Assembly (NCBI GenBank): GCA_024695665.1
Contig: JAILHT010000057.1
Coordinates: 50,588-114,587 of the forward strand
Direction: 5' to 3'
DNA: 64,000 nt
DNA from: Lachnospiraceae bacterium
GTDB lineage: Bacteria > Bacillota > Clostridia > Lachnospirales > Lachnospiraceae
This document shows, piece after piece, positions 8,223-17,256 of the stretch (the stretch's first letter is position 1; each line of letters begins with the position of its first letter). The notes below the pieces were generated by a model, which was not told the origin of the DNA, ran no database searches, and was given only the letters and a program-made list of their open reading frames with translations. Both the position numbers and the translations under genes were made by a program.

Positions 8223-9485
8223 CTATTTGGCATCCTTGTTTATGAATGTTGTGTGGAACTTTGAATAAACGATTTTTTGCTCTTTGTACAAGCTGAAATA
8301 ACCGGAAAACAGGTAACTGAAAGCCACTGCCAAAAGGTAATAAGGCATGCCGTCAAATCCAAACATCTCAAAGCTTATCAAGAGTGATGTTATCGGACAG
8401 TTTGTAACTCCGCAGAATACGCTTACCATTCCGACACTTGCTGAGAGAGCAGGATCAAAACCTGTAATATTGCCAAACAGGCATCCGAAGGATGCTCCAA
8501 TGAAAAATGAAGGAACTATCTCACCGCCTTTAAAACCGGCACCGAGTGTTATAGCCGTAAAAACAATTTTAAGAATAAAAGCAACGGTATGAGTGTTTCC
8601 GTCCATCGCTTTTGAGATGACGGAAACTCCTGTTCCGTTATAGTCCGTTGAATTTACCAATAAAGTCAAGATCACAATTGCGAGTCCTCCCACAAAGGCA
8701 CGCAAGTATCTGTTTTTTAAATAAGTCTTATAAAAAATATTTGTTTCATTGAGTGCAAGTACAAACAATATACTAACCAATGCACTCAAAGATGCAAGTA
8801 TGCATACTATCAAAGCATTTTCCAATGAAAGAGCAGGAAATGCTTCTATTGGAAACAATTCTTCATTACAGCCGAATTTTACAGCCAGATAATGTCCTAT
8901 AAATGATGCGATGACACAAGGCATCAGAGCTGAGTAATGCATTATTCCGACGCTGACTACTTCCATTGAAAAAATGGCGGCTGCCATAGGTGTACCGAAA
9001 AGTGTGGAGAAAGCGGCACTCATTCCACTCATAATGAGTATAATGGAAGCTTTTTCATCTAACTTGAAAACTCTTGCAATTGTATTGCCGAGACTTCCTC
9101 CAATCTGAAGAGCAGCACCTTCTCTACCAGCAGATCCTCCGAAAAGATGTGTTATCAGAGTAGATATGAAAATTAATGGAGCCATTCTTAGAGGCACATG
9201 ATTTTTGCTGTGTATCGCTGCAAGAACGCGGTTTGTACCGGTATCGTCCTCATAGTCAAAGAGCTTGTAGAGAGCTACGATAAGAAGACCTCCGAAAGGC
9301 AATCCGTACAGTAGAGCCGGATAGGTTTTTCTCAGTGTTGTAACTATTTCCATTCCTTTAAAGAAGGCAACTGAGACCAGGCCTATAATAATACCTATTA
9401 TCACGGAAAAGAAAATGTATTCAGCTGATATGATGGATCTTTCCGTATTGTGTTCAACTATATCTTTTATTTTTTTTGTAGGCAT
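8223..9485 (-). CDS. ClC-family chloride/fluoride channel or antiporter
   Basis: A 420-residue polytopic membrane protein of the ClC fold. Visible signatures are GSAGREGAALQIGGSLG (gating Glu122), GTPMAAAIFSMEV and LGAGFKGGEIVPSFFIGASFG. It lacks C-terminal CBS domains. GREGA in place of the usual GREGP recalls, from memory, the fluoride-exporting ClC-F branch (GREGT or GREGV), but the upstream region shows no fluoride riboswitch. It could therefore be a chloride/proton exchanger or a fluoride exporter. AAAGGAG precedes the ATG. It converges with the unknown gene before it. Confidence 0.85.
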   Translation of the reverse strand: MPTKKIKDIVEHNTERSIISAEYIFFSVIIGIIIGLVSVAFFKGMEIVTTLRKTYPALLYGLPFGGLLIVALYKLFDYEDDTGTNRVLAAIHSKNHVPLRMAPLIFISTLITHLFGGSAGREGAALQIGGSLGNTIARVFKLDEKASIILIMSGMSAAFSTLFGTPMAAAIFSMEVVSVGIMHYSALMPCVIASFIGHYLAVKFGCNEELFPIEAFPALSLENALIVCILASLSALVSILFVLALNETNIFYKTYLKNRYLRAFVGGLAIVILTLLVNSTDYNGTGVSVISKAMDGNTHTVAFILKIVFTAITLGAGFKGGEIVPSFFIGASFGCLFGNITGFDPALSASVGMVSVFCGVTNCPITSLLISFEMFGFDGMPYYLLAVAFSYLFSGYFSLYKEQKIVYSKFHTTFINKDAK

Positions 9486-9544
9486 AATAACTCCTTTAGA
9501 TTTGTCTAATTAAAAATACTAGCATTAATTGTAATATTTACAAG

Positions 9545-9573
9545 TTTTAATTTCCTCATTTTAATATTATAAT
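9545..9573 (+). promoter_or_regulatory. possible promoter of the lipid kinase gene
   Basis: A perfect TATAAT at 9568-9573 lies 17 bases after a poor -35 (TTTTAA). An imperfect hairpin with stem CGGCA/TGCCG follows before the ribosome site. Confidence 0.35.
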
Positions 9574-9638
9574 AGTCAAATGACGGCATTCATTGTTAAA
9601 CTTTTTTTACTTAAAACTGCCGCCTGAAAGGAAAATAT

Positions 9639-10559
9639 ATGCATTATTTTTTGGTTAATCTAAGCTCGGCTTCAGGTATGAGTAAGCATATCTGGAATGA
9701 TATCGAAAAATACCTAAAAGAAAAAGGATGCGATTATAAGCTCTATGTCACAGAGTATGAAAATCATGCCACAGAGATAGTAAGGCAGATAGAAAATGAA
9801 TGTAAAGAGGAAAAGATAAAGCTGGTTGTAATCGGTGGAGATGGTACGTTCAATGAGGTAATAAATGCTGTAAGTGATTTCAAACGCTTTAGTTTTGGGC
9901 TTATTCCGGCGGGGTCCGGCAACGATCTGGCAAGAGGACTTGGCATATCAAAAAATCATATGGAAAATATAAAGAATATTTTTGAGAATGATAAAACAAG
10001 ATATTGCGATGCGGGGCGAATTGTTTTTCCGGATGAAAAATGCAAAATGTTTGCAATAAGCTGTGGAATGGGACTTGATGCTGAGGTTTGTTATTTTGCA
10101 ATCACATCAAAGATAAAAACAATACTTAATAAGTTTAAAATCGGTTCGTTCACTTATATTGTACTGACTGTTTTGAGACTGTTTTCGATGAGGACGGTCG
10201 ATGCTAAAATTCGATTTGATGATAAAGTGTACGAGTTTAAAGATATGATCTTCACAGCAGGTATGAATCATAAATGTGAAGGCGGTGGAGTTCCTATGGC
10301 GCCGGGAGCTGATTATAATGACGGCAAACTGGATTTTACCACTGCAAACAACATAAGCAGACCAAGAGCACTTTTTTCACTTGGGTTTTTATCAGCAGGT
10401 AAGGCTGAACATATAAAAGGAATTTGTACAAACACTTTTAAGAAAGCCGATATTATTCTCGCAAAGCCTATGATTTTTCACACCGACGGCGAGTATGTGG
10501 GAACTTATGATAAAGCTTCCGTAACATGTTGTAAGGATTTGCTTGAGTTTATAAATTAA
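9639..10559 (+). CDS. diacylglycerol/lipid kinase family protein (YegS/BmrU type)
   Basis: Predicted ATP-dependent lipid kinase, for example recycling diacylglycerol to phosphatidic acid. The 306-residue protein shows the nucleotide-binding GGDGTFNEV at 66-74 and PAGSGNDLARGL at 90-101, and a C-terminal beta-rich half with HKCEGGGVPMAPGADYNDGKLD. It starts at an ATG behind GAAAGGAAA. It is divergent from the ClC gene and followed 10 bases later by a metallo-hydrolase. Whether the lipid is diacylglycerol or another cannot be told from the sequence. Confidence 0.9.
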   Translation: MHYFLVNLSSASGMSKHIWNDIEKYLKEKGCDYKLYVTEYENHATEIVRQIENECKEEKIKLVVIGGDGTFNEVINAVSDFKRFSFGLIPAGSGNDLARGLGISKNHMENIKNIFENDKTRYCDAGRIVFPDEKCKMFAISCGMGLDAEVCYFAITSKIKTILNKFKIGSFTYIVLTVLRLFSMRTVDAKIRFDDKVYEFKDMIFTAGMNHKCEGGGVPMAPGADYNDGKLDFTTANNISRPRALFSLGFLSAGKAEHIKGICTNTFKKADIILAKPMIFHTDGEYVGTYDKASVTCCKDLLEFIN

Positions 10560-10569
10560 AGGATAAATT

Positions 10570-11307
10570 ATGAAAATTGAATTTATACATCACAGCAGTG
10601 TGATTGTGGAATTGGAAAAACATGTACTTGTTTTTGATTATATCAAAGGGGACAATGAGAAGTTCAAATTTGAAGGTGAACTGCCTGCATTGTCTAATGA
10701 CAAAGATATATATTTCTTTGTCTCACACAGCCACGAGGATCATTATGATTCTTCTATACTTGATATTCAAAAGAACAATCCTCATGTCTATATAGTTGCT
10801 GACAAATCTGTAGGTATAGGAGAGTCCGGATTCTTTATGAAGGATAAAGTTTTCTCAAAGCCTGCACTTAAAGTCGATTTTGGCAAAAAATACAAGTACA
10901 ACGATATCGAGATAAAGACTTTAAAATCAACCGAGTCCGGTGTTGCTTTCTGCGTATATTGTGAAGACAAAAAAATATATTTTGCGGGAGATCTTGCCCT
11001 TTGGTATTGGGAAGGAGTCGGAGATCTGATAAACGGCAGAGAGATGTCTGCGTATAAAAGAGAGATAAATAAGCTTACCTCAGAGAGCTGGGATGTGGCT
11101 TTTGTTCCGCTGGATCCGCGCATGAAGTCTCATGCCGGGGACGGTATGAAATATTTTATGGAAAATGTTGATTGCAATTTTATAGTGCCTATAGGCACCT
11201 GGAATGATTTTTCCACTATAAAGACTTTTAAGTCAATGTGTTCAAATTCCGCATTTGCTATGCGCTTATGTGATATCAATCATATTAATGAGATATTGAA
11301 AAACTAA
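10570..11307 (+). CDS. metallo-beta-lactamase-fold hydrolase
   Basis: A 245-residue protein with the metal-binding HxHxDH motif as HSHEDH (His53, His55, Asp57, His58) and a later FAGD segment that supplies the bridging Asp. It resembles the UlaG/YtnP-like branch of small cytoplasmic MBL proteins. The C-terminal His seems to be replaced in VPIGTWNDFST, so a full set of zinc ligands is uncertain. It is probably co-transcribed with the lipid kinase. The substrate is unknown. Confidence 0.8.
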   Translation: MKIEFIHHSSVIVELEKHVLVFDYIKGDNEKFKFEGELPALSNDKDIYFFVSHSHEDHYDSSILDIQKNNPHVYIVADKSVGIGESGFFMKDKVFSKPALKVDFGKKYKYNDIEIKTLKSTESGVAFCVYCEDKKIYFAGDLALWYWEGVGDLINGREMSAYKREINKLTSESWDVAFVPLDPRMKSHAGDGMKYFMENVDCNFIVPIGTWNDFSTIKTFKSMCSNSAFAMRLCDINHINEILKN

Positions 11308-11324
11308 TGAAATAAGACTATAAT
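11296..11324 (+). promoter_or_regulatory. alaS promoter
   Basis: TTGAAA and a perfect TATAAT are 17 bases apart, at the end of the upstream gene. No T-box leader fits in the short gap before alaS. Confidence 0.65.
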
Positions 11325-11366
11325 CGGTGAAGTGTGCATTAGATTTTGCGTTCAGGAGGAAAATAA

Positions 11367-14039
11367 ATGAAGCCATATAAAGTTAATGAGCTCAGAAGAA
11401 AATATCTTGAGTTTTTTGAGAGCAAGGGACACCTCGCTATGAAGAGTTTTTCTCTGGTGCCTCATAACGATAAAAGTTTATTGCTTATAAATGCGGGAAT
11501 GGCTCCTTTAAAGCCATATTTTACAGGTCAGGAGATACCGCCGAGAAGAAGAGTTACAACCTGTCAGAAATGTGTCAGAACAGGGGATATTGAAAATGTT
11601 GGTAAGACTGCAAGACATCTTACTTTCTTTGAAATGCTTGGTAATTTCTCGTTTGGTGATTATTTCAAGCATGAGGCTATAGCATGGTCATGGGAATTTT
11701 TGACCAAAGTTTTGGAAATGGATCCGGACAGACTTTATCCTTCAATTTATGGTGAGGATGAGGAAGCGTTTGAGATATGGACTAAAGAAATAGGTGTTGC
11801 ACCGGAAAGAATTACAAGATTCTACAGGGATCCGGAGACCGGTGAGTGTGACAATTTCTGGGAGCATGGTGCAGGACCTTGCGGTCCTTGCTCTGAGATT
11901 TATTTTGACAGAGGAGAAAAATACGGATGCGGAAAGCCTGATTGTAAGGTAGGCTGCGAGTGCGACAGATATATGGAAATCTGGAACAACGTATTTACTC
12001 AGTTCAACGGTGACGGCAAAGGCGGTTACGAGGAACTTGAAAATAAAAACATTGATACCGGAATGGGACTTGAGAGACTTGCTGTTGTAATGCAGGATGT
12101 TGATTCGGTATTTGATATCGATACAATGAAAGCAATAAGAGACAGAGTATGTGAACTTTCAGGAAAAAAATATGAAGTCGATGCTTTGGATGATGTATCC
12201 ATCAGACTTATAACCGATCATATCAGATCTTCGACATTTATGGTTTCTGATGGAATCATGCCTAGCAACGAAGGCAGAGGATATGTTCTTCGCCGTCTCA
12301 TAAGACGTGCAGCAAGACACGGCAGAATGCTAGGAATAGACGGGACATTCCTTGCAAAGCTTTCAGAGACGGTTATAAATGAGAGTAAAGACGGGTATCC
12401 TGAACTTGAAGAAAAGAAAGAATTTATTTTCCGTGTTCTAACTGAGGAGGAAGACAAATTCAATAAAACAATAGATCAGGGACTTTCAATTCTCTCTGAG
12501 ATGACAGAGCAGATGAAAGCCGAGGGACTTAAAGTTCTCTCAGGAGAAAACGCATTCAAATTGTATGATACATACGGATTCCCGGCAGATCTCACAGCAG
12601 AAATCCTTTTGGAGTCCGGTTTTACATATGATGAAGAAGGTTTCTCAGCATGTATGGAAGAGCAGAGAAACAAGGCGAGAGCAGGAAGAAAGACTACAAA
12701 CTATATGGGTGCCGATGCGACCGTATATGAAGATCTTGATCTTTCTCTTACAACGGATTTTGTAGGATACGATAATCTTACTTATACTTCAACCGTCAGC
12801 GCTTTGGCCGGTGTCGGAGAAGATGAGAATCTTGAACTCACCGAGGCACTTACTGAAGGAACAAAGGGTAGTGTTATAGTACCTGTAACTCCTTTCTATG
12901 CAACTATGGGTGGACAGCAGGGAGATAAAGGTATCATTAAATCCGCAAGCGGAACATTTGTCGTAGAGGACACTGTTAAGGTTGTCGGAAACAGATATGC
13001 TCATGTGGGTTATATGTCAGACGGAATGTTAAGAAACGGTGAGCAGGTTGAACTTATTGTCGACAGAACTAACCGTATAAATACATGTAGAAATCATTCT
13101 GCAACACATCTGCTTCAGAAGGCATTGAGAGATGTTCTCGGAACACATGTTGAGCAGGCCGGTTCTTTCCAGGACGGAAACAGAACCAGATTTGATTTTT
13201 CTCATTTTGCCGCAATGACCGAGGAAGAACTTGATAAAGTTGAAACCATTGTAAATGAAAAAATCCAGGAAGCAATAGATGTTGCAACTGATATCATGAC
13301 AGTGGACGAGGCAAAGAAAACCGGAGCAATGGCTCTTTTTGGCGAGAAGTACGGCGAGAAAGTACGAGTTGTATCTATGGGAGAATTCTCAAAAGAATTC
13401 TGCGGAGGTACACATGTAAAGAATACAGCCGATATCATTTCATTTAAGATCATTTCAGAGAGCGGAGTTGCTGCAGGTGTAAGAAGAATAGAGGCTATTA
13501 CAGGAACAAATGTGTTTGCTTATTATAAGGATATGGAGAAGCTTCTCGACGAAGCTTCAAAAGCCGCAAAGGCAACACCGGCAAATCTTTGCCAGAAGAT
13601 TCACAGCCTTCAGGATCAGATAAAAGTACTTAACAATGAGAATGAGTCGTTAAAGAGCAAAGCTGCACAGAGTGCACTCGGAGATGTAACTGACAAGGTT
13701 ATTGATGTCAATGGTGTAAAATTCCTTGCTGTATCATTAAAGGGTGTGGATATGAACGGCCTCAGAGATCTTGGTGACAACTTGAAAGACAAGCTCGGAG
13801 ATGGTGTTATTCTTCTGGCATCTGAATTCGATGGCAAGGTAAATCTTGTATCAATGGCAACAGATGGAGCAATGAAAGCAGGGGCTCATGCCGGCAATCT
13901 TATAAAAGGAGTCGCATCACTTGTCGGAGGTGGCGGCGGTGGACGTCCAAACATGGCTCAGGCCGGTGGTAAAAATGCTGCCGGAATAGATGCATGTCTC
14001 AAGGAAGCAGAAAAAGTTTTGGCTTCACAAATTAAGTAA
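11367..14039 (+). CDS. alaS: alanyl-tRNA synthetase
   Basis: Charges tRNA-Ala in the cytoplasm and clears mischarged Ser/Gly through its editing domain. The 890-residue protein has the class II core (RRKYLEFFESKGH, FFEMLGNFSFGDYFK, GMGLERLAVVMQ), the editing domain with HSATH (His577, His581) and the CGGTH motif (Cys679, His683), and a C-terminal DHHA1 region with a glycine-rich stretch GGGGGGRPNMAQAGG. Length is normal. An AGGAGG site precedes the ATG. A promoter lies just upstream. Confidence 0.98.
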   Translation: MKPYKVNELRRKYLEFFESKGHLAMKSFSLVPHNDKSLLLINAGMAPLKPYFTGQEIPPRRRVTTCQKCVRTGDIENVGKTARHLTFFEMLGNFSFGDYFKHEAIAWSWEFLTKVLEMDPDRLYPSIYGEDEEAFEIWTKEIGVAPERITRFYRDPETGECDNFWEHGAGPCGPCSEIYFDRGEKYGCGKPDCKVGCECDRYMEIWNNVFTQFNGDGKGGYEELENKNIDTGMGLERLAVVMQDVDSVFDIDTMKAIRDRVCELSGKKYEVDALDDVSIRLITDHIRSSTFMVSDGIMPSNEGRGYVLRRLIRRAARHGRMLGIDGTFLAKLSETVINESKDGYPELEEKKEFIFRVLTEEEDKFNKTIDQGLSILSEMTEQMKAEGLKVLSGENAFKLYDTYGFPADLTAEILLESGFTYDEEGFSACMEEQRNKARAGRKTTNYMGADATVYEDLDLSLTTDFVGYDNLTYTSTVSALAGVGEDENLELTEALTEGTKGSVIVPVTPFYATMGGQQGDKGIIKSASGTFVVEDTVKVVGNRYAHVGYMSDGMLRNGEQVELIVDRTNRINTCRNHSATHLLQKALRDVLGTHVEQAGSFQDGNRTRFDFSHFAAMTEEELDKVETIVNEKIQEAIDVATDIMTVDEAKKTGAMALFGEKYGEKVRVVSMGEFSKEFCGGTHVKNTADIISFKIISESGVAAGVRRIEAITGTNVFAYYKDMEKLLDEASKAAKATPANLCQKIHSLQDQIKVLNNENESLKSKAAQSALGDVTDKVIDVNGVKFLAVSLKGVDMNGLRDLGDNLKDKLGDGVILLASEFDGKVNLVSMATDGAMKAGAHAGNLIKGVASLVGGGGGGRPNMAQAGGKNAAGIDACLKEAEKVLASQIK

Positions 14040-14096
14040 ATTAGTTTTTACATTGCCTTATATTTTAAATAATTGCACCTAAATTTAAATTTGGTA

Positions 14097-14124
14097 TTGA
14101 CTGACAGCGAAAATCTGCTATAAT
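14097..14124 (+). promoter_or_regulatory. rpsU promoter (extended -10)
   Basis: TTGACT at 14097-14102 and TATAAT at 14119-14124 with a 16-base spacer; TGC directly before the -10 makes it an extended -10 element. It indicates that rpsU has its own strong promoter. Confidence 0.8.
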
Positions 14125-14196
14125 TCATTGAGTGCAATAGTAAACAACAGTTAGGTAATGCACAATCAACAACCGGAGGGAGGTTGGGTCTAAGCT

Positions 14197-14373
14197 ATGT
14201 CGAATGTTATCGTAAAAGAGAATGAAACTTTAGATAGTGCTTTGCGTAGATTTAAAAGAAGTTGCGCAAAAGCAGGCATTCAGCAGGAGATTCGTAAGAG
14301 AGAGCATTACGAGAAGCCTAGCGTAAGACGTAAGAAAAAGTCTGAAGCAGCTAGAAAACGTAAATACAATTAA
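14197..14373 (+). CDS. rpsU: 30S ribosomal protein S21
   Basis: Small basic protein near the mRNA exit site of the 30S subunit, needed for initiation. The 58-residue product begins [20 protein letters not shown] and ends in a run rich in Lys and Arg ([17 protein letters not shown]), which is diagnostic for S21. A very strong GGAGGGAGG lies upstream but ends 13 bases before the ATG, longer than the optimum. It has its own promoter and is closed by a terminator, between alaS and prfC. Confidence 0.96.
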   Translation: MSNVIVKENETLDSALRRFKRSCAKAGIQQEIRKREHYEKPSVRRKKKSEAARKRKYN

Positions 14374-14384
14374 TAGTATCTTTT

Positions 14385-14413
14385 GAAAGAGTTCCTTTGG
14401 AACTCTTTCTTTA
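14385..14413 (+). terminator. rpsU terminator
   Basis: 11-bp perfect stem GAAAGAGTTCC / GGAACTCTTTC with TTT loop, followed by TTTAT. The T run is short. Confidence 0.7.
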
Positions 14414-14435
14414 TGTCATTTTAAAGGAGACTACA

Positions 14436-16031
14436 GTGGCGGATTTAAAAAAAGAAATTGAAAAACGAAGAACATTTGCTATAATATCCCATCCGGATGC
14501 AGGAAAGACGACTCTAACGGAAAAATTTCTTCTTTATGGAGGAGCAATCAATCTGGCAGGATCCGTAAAAGGAAAAGCTACAGCCAGACATGCCGTATCC
14601 GATTGGATGGAAATAGAAAAAGAGAGAGGAATCTCCGTTACTTCATCCGTTTTGCAGTTTAATTATGACGGTTATTGCATAAACATACTTGACACCCCGG
14701 GGCATCAGGATTTCTCGGAAGATACATATCGTACGCTTATGGCTGCAGATTCAGCCGTGATGGTTATCGATGCTTCTAAAGGTGTCGAGGCACAGACCAG
14801 AAAGCTTTTTAAAGTTTGCGTAATGAGACATATTCCCATATTTACTTTTATCAATAAAATGGATAGGGATGCAAATGATACATTCGAGCTTTTGGATGAT
14901 ATCGAAAAAGAACTTGGAATAGCTACATGCCCGATAAACTGGCCAATCGGTTCCGGAAAGAATTTCAAGGGTGTTTTTGACCGCAACACAAAGAAGGTAA
15001 TGACTTTCTCAGATACATTAAAGGGAACAAAAGAAGGAAGCGAGAAGGATATTTCGATTGATGATTCTGAACTTATAAATGAAATCGGACAGGAATATTT
15101 TGATATTTTAAATGATGAAATTGAGCTTTTGGATGGCGCAAGTGCGGATTTTGACCTTGATAAAGTGACAAAAGGTGAGCTTTCGCCGGTGTTTTTCGGA
15201 TCGGCACTTACCAATTTCGGTGTTGAGACCTTCCTTAAGCACTTTCTTTCAATGACATATTCACCGCTTCCGAGAAAAGCAAATGTGGGTGAAATAAGTC
15301 CATTCAGTGAAGACTTCAGCGCTTTTGTATTCAAGATACAGGCCAACATGAACAAGAATCACAGGGACAGAATCGCTTTTATGCGTATTTGCTCCGGTAA
15401 GTTTAATGCCGGAATGGAAGTTTTTCACGTACAGGGTGGTAAAAAAATTAAACTTTCACAGCCACAGCAGATGATGGCACAGGAGAGAAAAATAGTTGAG
15501 GAGGCGTACGCCGGAGATATTATAGGAGTGTTCGACCCGGGTATTTTCTCAATCGGTGACACTATAACCACCGCAAAGGACGCATTTGAATTTGAAGGAA
15601 TTCCTACTTTTGCTCCTGAACATTTTGCCAGAGTACGACAGCTTGATACTATGAAAAGGAAACAGTTTGTCAAGGGTATCTCTCAGATTGCCCAGGAGGG
15701 AGCTGTTCAGATCTTCCAGGATTTTGGAATGGGAATGGAAGAGATAATAGTCGGAGTTGTCGGAGTTCTTCAGTTTGATGTTCTCATGTACAGGTTAAAA
15801 AATGAGTACAATGTAGATATAAAACTCGAAGAGATGCCTCATGAGTATATAAGATGGATTGAAAATAAAGAGATAGATATGGACAGATTGAGCGGAACTT
15901 CCGATATGAAGAAGATTCAGGACCTTAAAGGTAGACCGCTTCTCATATTTGTAAACAGCTGGAGCATAGACATGACGCTTGAGAGAAATGACGGATTGAT
16001 TCTTTCGGAATTCGGAAGAAATCAGGACTGA
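14436..16031 (+). CDS. prfC: peptide chain release factor 3
   Basis: Translational GTPase that removes RF1/RF2 from the ribosome after peptide release. The 531-residue length matches RF3 (E. coli about 529). Visible GTPase motifs are SHPDAGKTTLTEK (P-loop), the switch I region ERGISVTSSV, DTPGHQDF and NKMD. A GTG start is used: AAAGGAG lies 6 bases upstream, and the protein then begins ADLKKEIEKRRTFAIISHPDAGK as in the family. An upstream TTG in frame lies inside the rpsU terminator. Confidence 0.96.
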   Translation: MADLKKEIEKRRTFAIISHPDAGKTTLTEKFLLYGGAINLAGSVKGKATARHAVSDWMEIEKERGISVTSSVLQFNYDGYCINILDTPGHQDFSEDTYRTLMAADSAVMVIDASKGVEAQTRKLFKVCVMRHIPIFTFINKMDRDANDTFELLDDIEKELGIATCPINWPIGSGKNFKGVFDRNTKKVMTFSDTLKGTKEGSEKDISIDDSELINEIGQEYFDILNDEIELLDGASADFDLDKVTKGELSPVFFGSALTNFGVETFLKHFLSMTYSPLPRKANVGEISPFSEDFSAFVFKIQANMNKNHRDRIAFMRICSGKFNAGMEVFHVQGGKKIKLSQPQQMMAQERKIVEEAYAGDIIGVFDPGIFSIGDTITTAKDAFEFEGIPTFAPEHFARVRQLDTMKRKQFVKGISQIAQEGAVQIFQDFGMGMEEIIVGVVGVLQFDVLMYRLKNEYNVDIKLEEMPHEYIRWIENKEIDMDRLSGTSDMKKIQDLKGRPLLIFVNSWSIDMTLERNDGLILSEFGRNQD

Positions 16032-16067
16032 TATCTTTTGACACATCAGTTGCACTCTAATATAATT

Positions 16068-16097
16068 AAGGATGGTTTTATACCATCCTTTTTCTTA
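16068..16097 (+). terminator. prfC terminator
   Basis: 9-bp stem AAGGATGGT / ACCATCCTT, five-base loop, and then a T-rich tract. Confidence 0.85.
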
Positions 16098-16129
16098 TTT
16101 CTTTTTATCGATATTTTTATCCCTTTTTA

Positions 16130-16158
16130 TTGACTTTTTAAATTAAGTGTAATAATAT
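16130..16158 (+). promoter_or_regulatory. recA promoter
   Basis: TTGACT (16130-16135) and TAATAT (16153-16158) are 17 bases apart. The predicted start of transcription is a few bases before the LexA box. Confidence 0.75.
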
Positions 16159-16167
16159 TAACAAAGA

Positions 16168-16181
16168 CGAACGAATGTTCG
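16168..16181 (+). promoter_or_regulatory. LexA (SOS) box of recA
   Basis: CGAACGAATGTTCG matches the Gram-positive LexA consensus CGAACRNRYGTTYG at every position and is placed just after the -10, where bound LexA would block transcription. Confidence 0.92.
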
Positions 16182-16203
16182 GAACATATATTTGGAGGAG
16201 CAT

Positions 16204-17247
16204 ATGGCAAATAATAACGAAGATAAATTAAGAGCATTGGATGCAGCAATTTCACAGATTGAAAAACAGTTTGGTAAAGGTTCTGTCATGAAACTCGGCG
16301 AGAACCAGGCAAATATGAATGTTGAAGCGGTTCCTACCGGATCTTTAAGCCTTGATATAGCACTTGGAATCGGCGGACTACCTAAGGGTCGAATCATCGA
16401 AATATACGGACCTGAATCAAGTGGTAAGACTACAGTGGCATTGCATGTTGTATCCGAAGTTCAGAAGAGCGGTGGCATCGCCGGATTTATAGATGCAGAG
16501 CACGCTCTTGATCCTGTCTATGCAAAAAATATTGGAGTTGATATTGACAATTTATATATTTCACAGCCTGACAGCGGAGAGCAGGCCCTTGAGATTACCG
16601 AGACAATGGTCAGATCGGGTGCTGTTGACGTGGTTATCGTCGATTCCGTTGCCGCTCTTGTTCCTAAGGCGGAGATTGACGGAGATATGGGTGATTCCCA
16701 TGTCGGATTACAGGCAAGACTTATGTCTCAGGCTTTGAGAAAACTTACAGCTGTTATCAGCAAATCAAATTGTATTGTTATATTTATCAACCAGCTTCGT
16801 GAGAAGGTTGGCGTTATGTTTGGAAATCCGGAGACAACCACAGGTGGTCGAGCACTCAAATTCTATTCATCAGTCCGACTTGATGTAAGAAGAATAGAAT
16901 CCTTGAAGCAGGCAGGCGAAGTTATAGGAAACAGAACCCGCGTTAAGGTTGTAAAGAATAAAGTTGCACCTCCGTTCAGAGAAGCTGAATTTGATATCAT
17001 GTTCGGAAAGGGTATTTCTAGGGAAGGAGATCTCTTAGACCTTGCCGCTGAATACAATATAATCAACAAATCCGGTGCATGGTATGCATATAACGGCGAG
17101 AAAATCGGACAGGGAAGAGAAAATGCAAAAATCTATCTCGCTGAGCATCCGGAAATAGCTGAGACTGTTGAGAAAGAAGTACGCAAGATCTGTTTTGATA
17201 CTGATGAAGCCGAACCTGAAGAAACAGTTGAAAAGACTGAGGAATAA
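16204..17247 (+). CDS. recA: recombinase RecA
   Basis: ATP-dependent strand-exchange protein and LexA co-protease. The 347-residue chain has Walker [10 protein letters not shown] (69-77), the [15 protein letters not shown] segment, and the L1 to L2 region with [36 protein letters not shown]. The acidic C-terminal tail is present. The ATG has GGAGG 5 bases upstream; an earlier in-frame ATG at 16192 lies before that site. It is controlled by the LexA box upstream and followed by recX. Confidence 0.99.
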   Translation: MANNNEDKLRALDAAISQIEKQFGKGSVMKLGENQANMNVEAVPTGSLSLDIALGIGGLPKGRIIEIYGPESSGKTTVALHVVSEVQKSGGIAGFIDAEHALDPVYAKNIGVDIDNLYISQPDSGEQALEITETMVRSGAVDVVIVDSVAALVPKAEIDGDMGDSHVGLQARLMSQALRKLTAVISKSNCIVIFINQLREKVGVMFGNPETTTGGRALKFYSSVRLDVRRIESLKQAGEVIGNRTRVKVVKNKVAPPFREAEFDIMFGKGISREGDLLDLAAEYNIINKSGAWYAYNGEKIGQGRENAKIYLAEHPEIAETVEKEVRKICFDTDEAEPEETVEKTEE

Positions 17248-17256
17248 TAAGCCTAA

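Noticed and set aside
9486..9638. Possible fluoride (crcB) riboswitch between the ClC gene and the lipid kinase
   Set aside because: The GACGGCA...TGCCG pairing is a simple hairpin; the consensus pseudoknot and GGnGAUGGnGUUCnCC core are absent.
11307..11366. T-box leader for alaS
   Set aside because: Too short for a T-box and no T-box core sequence; a plain promoter explains the gap.
14705..15355. Long open frame on the minus strand of prfC (216 codons)
   Set aside because: It lies wholly inside prfC, has low-complexity Ser/Pro-rich coding typical of an antisense shadow, and no ribosome site fits.
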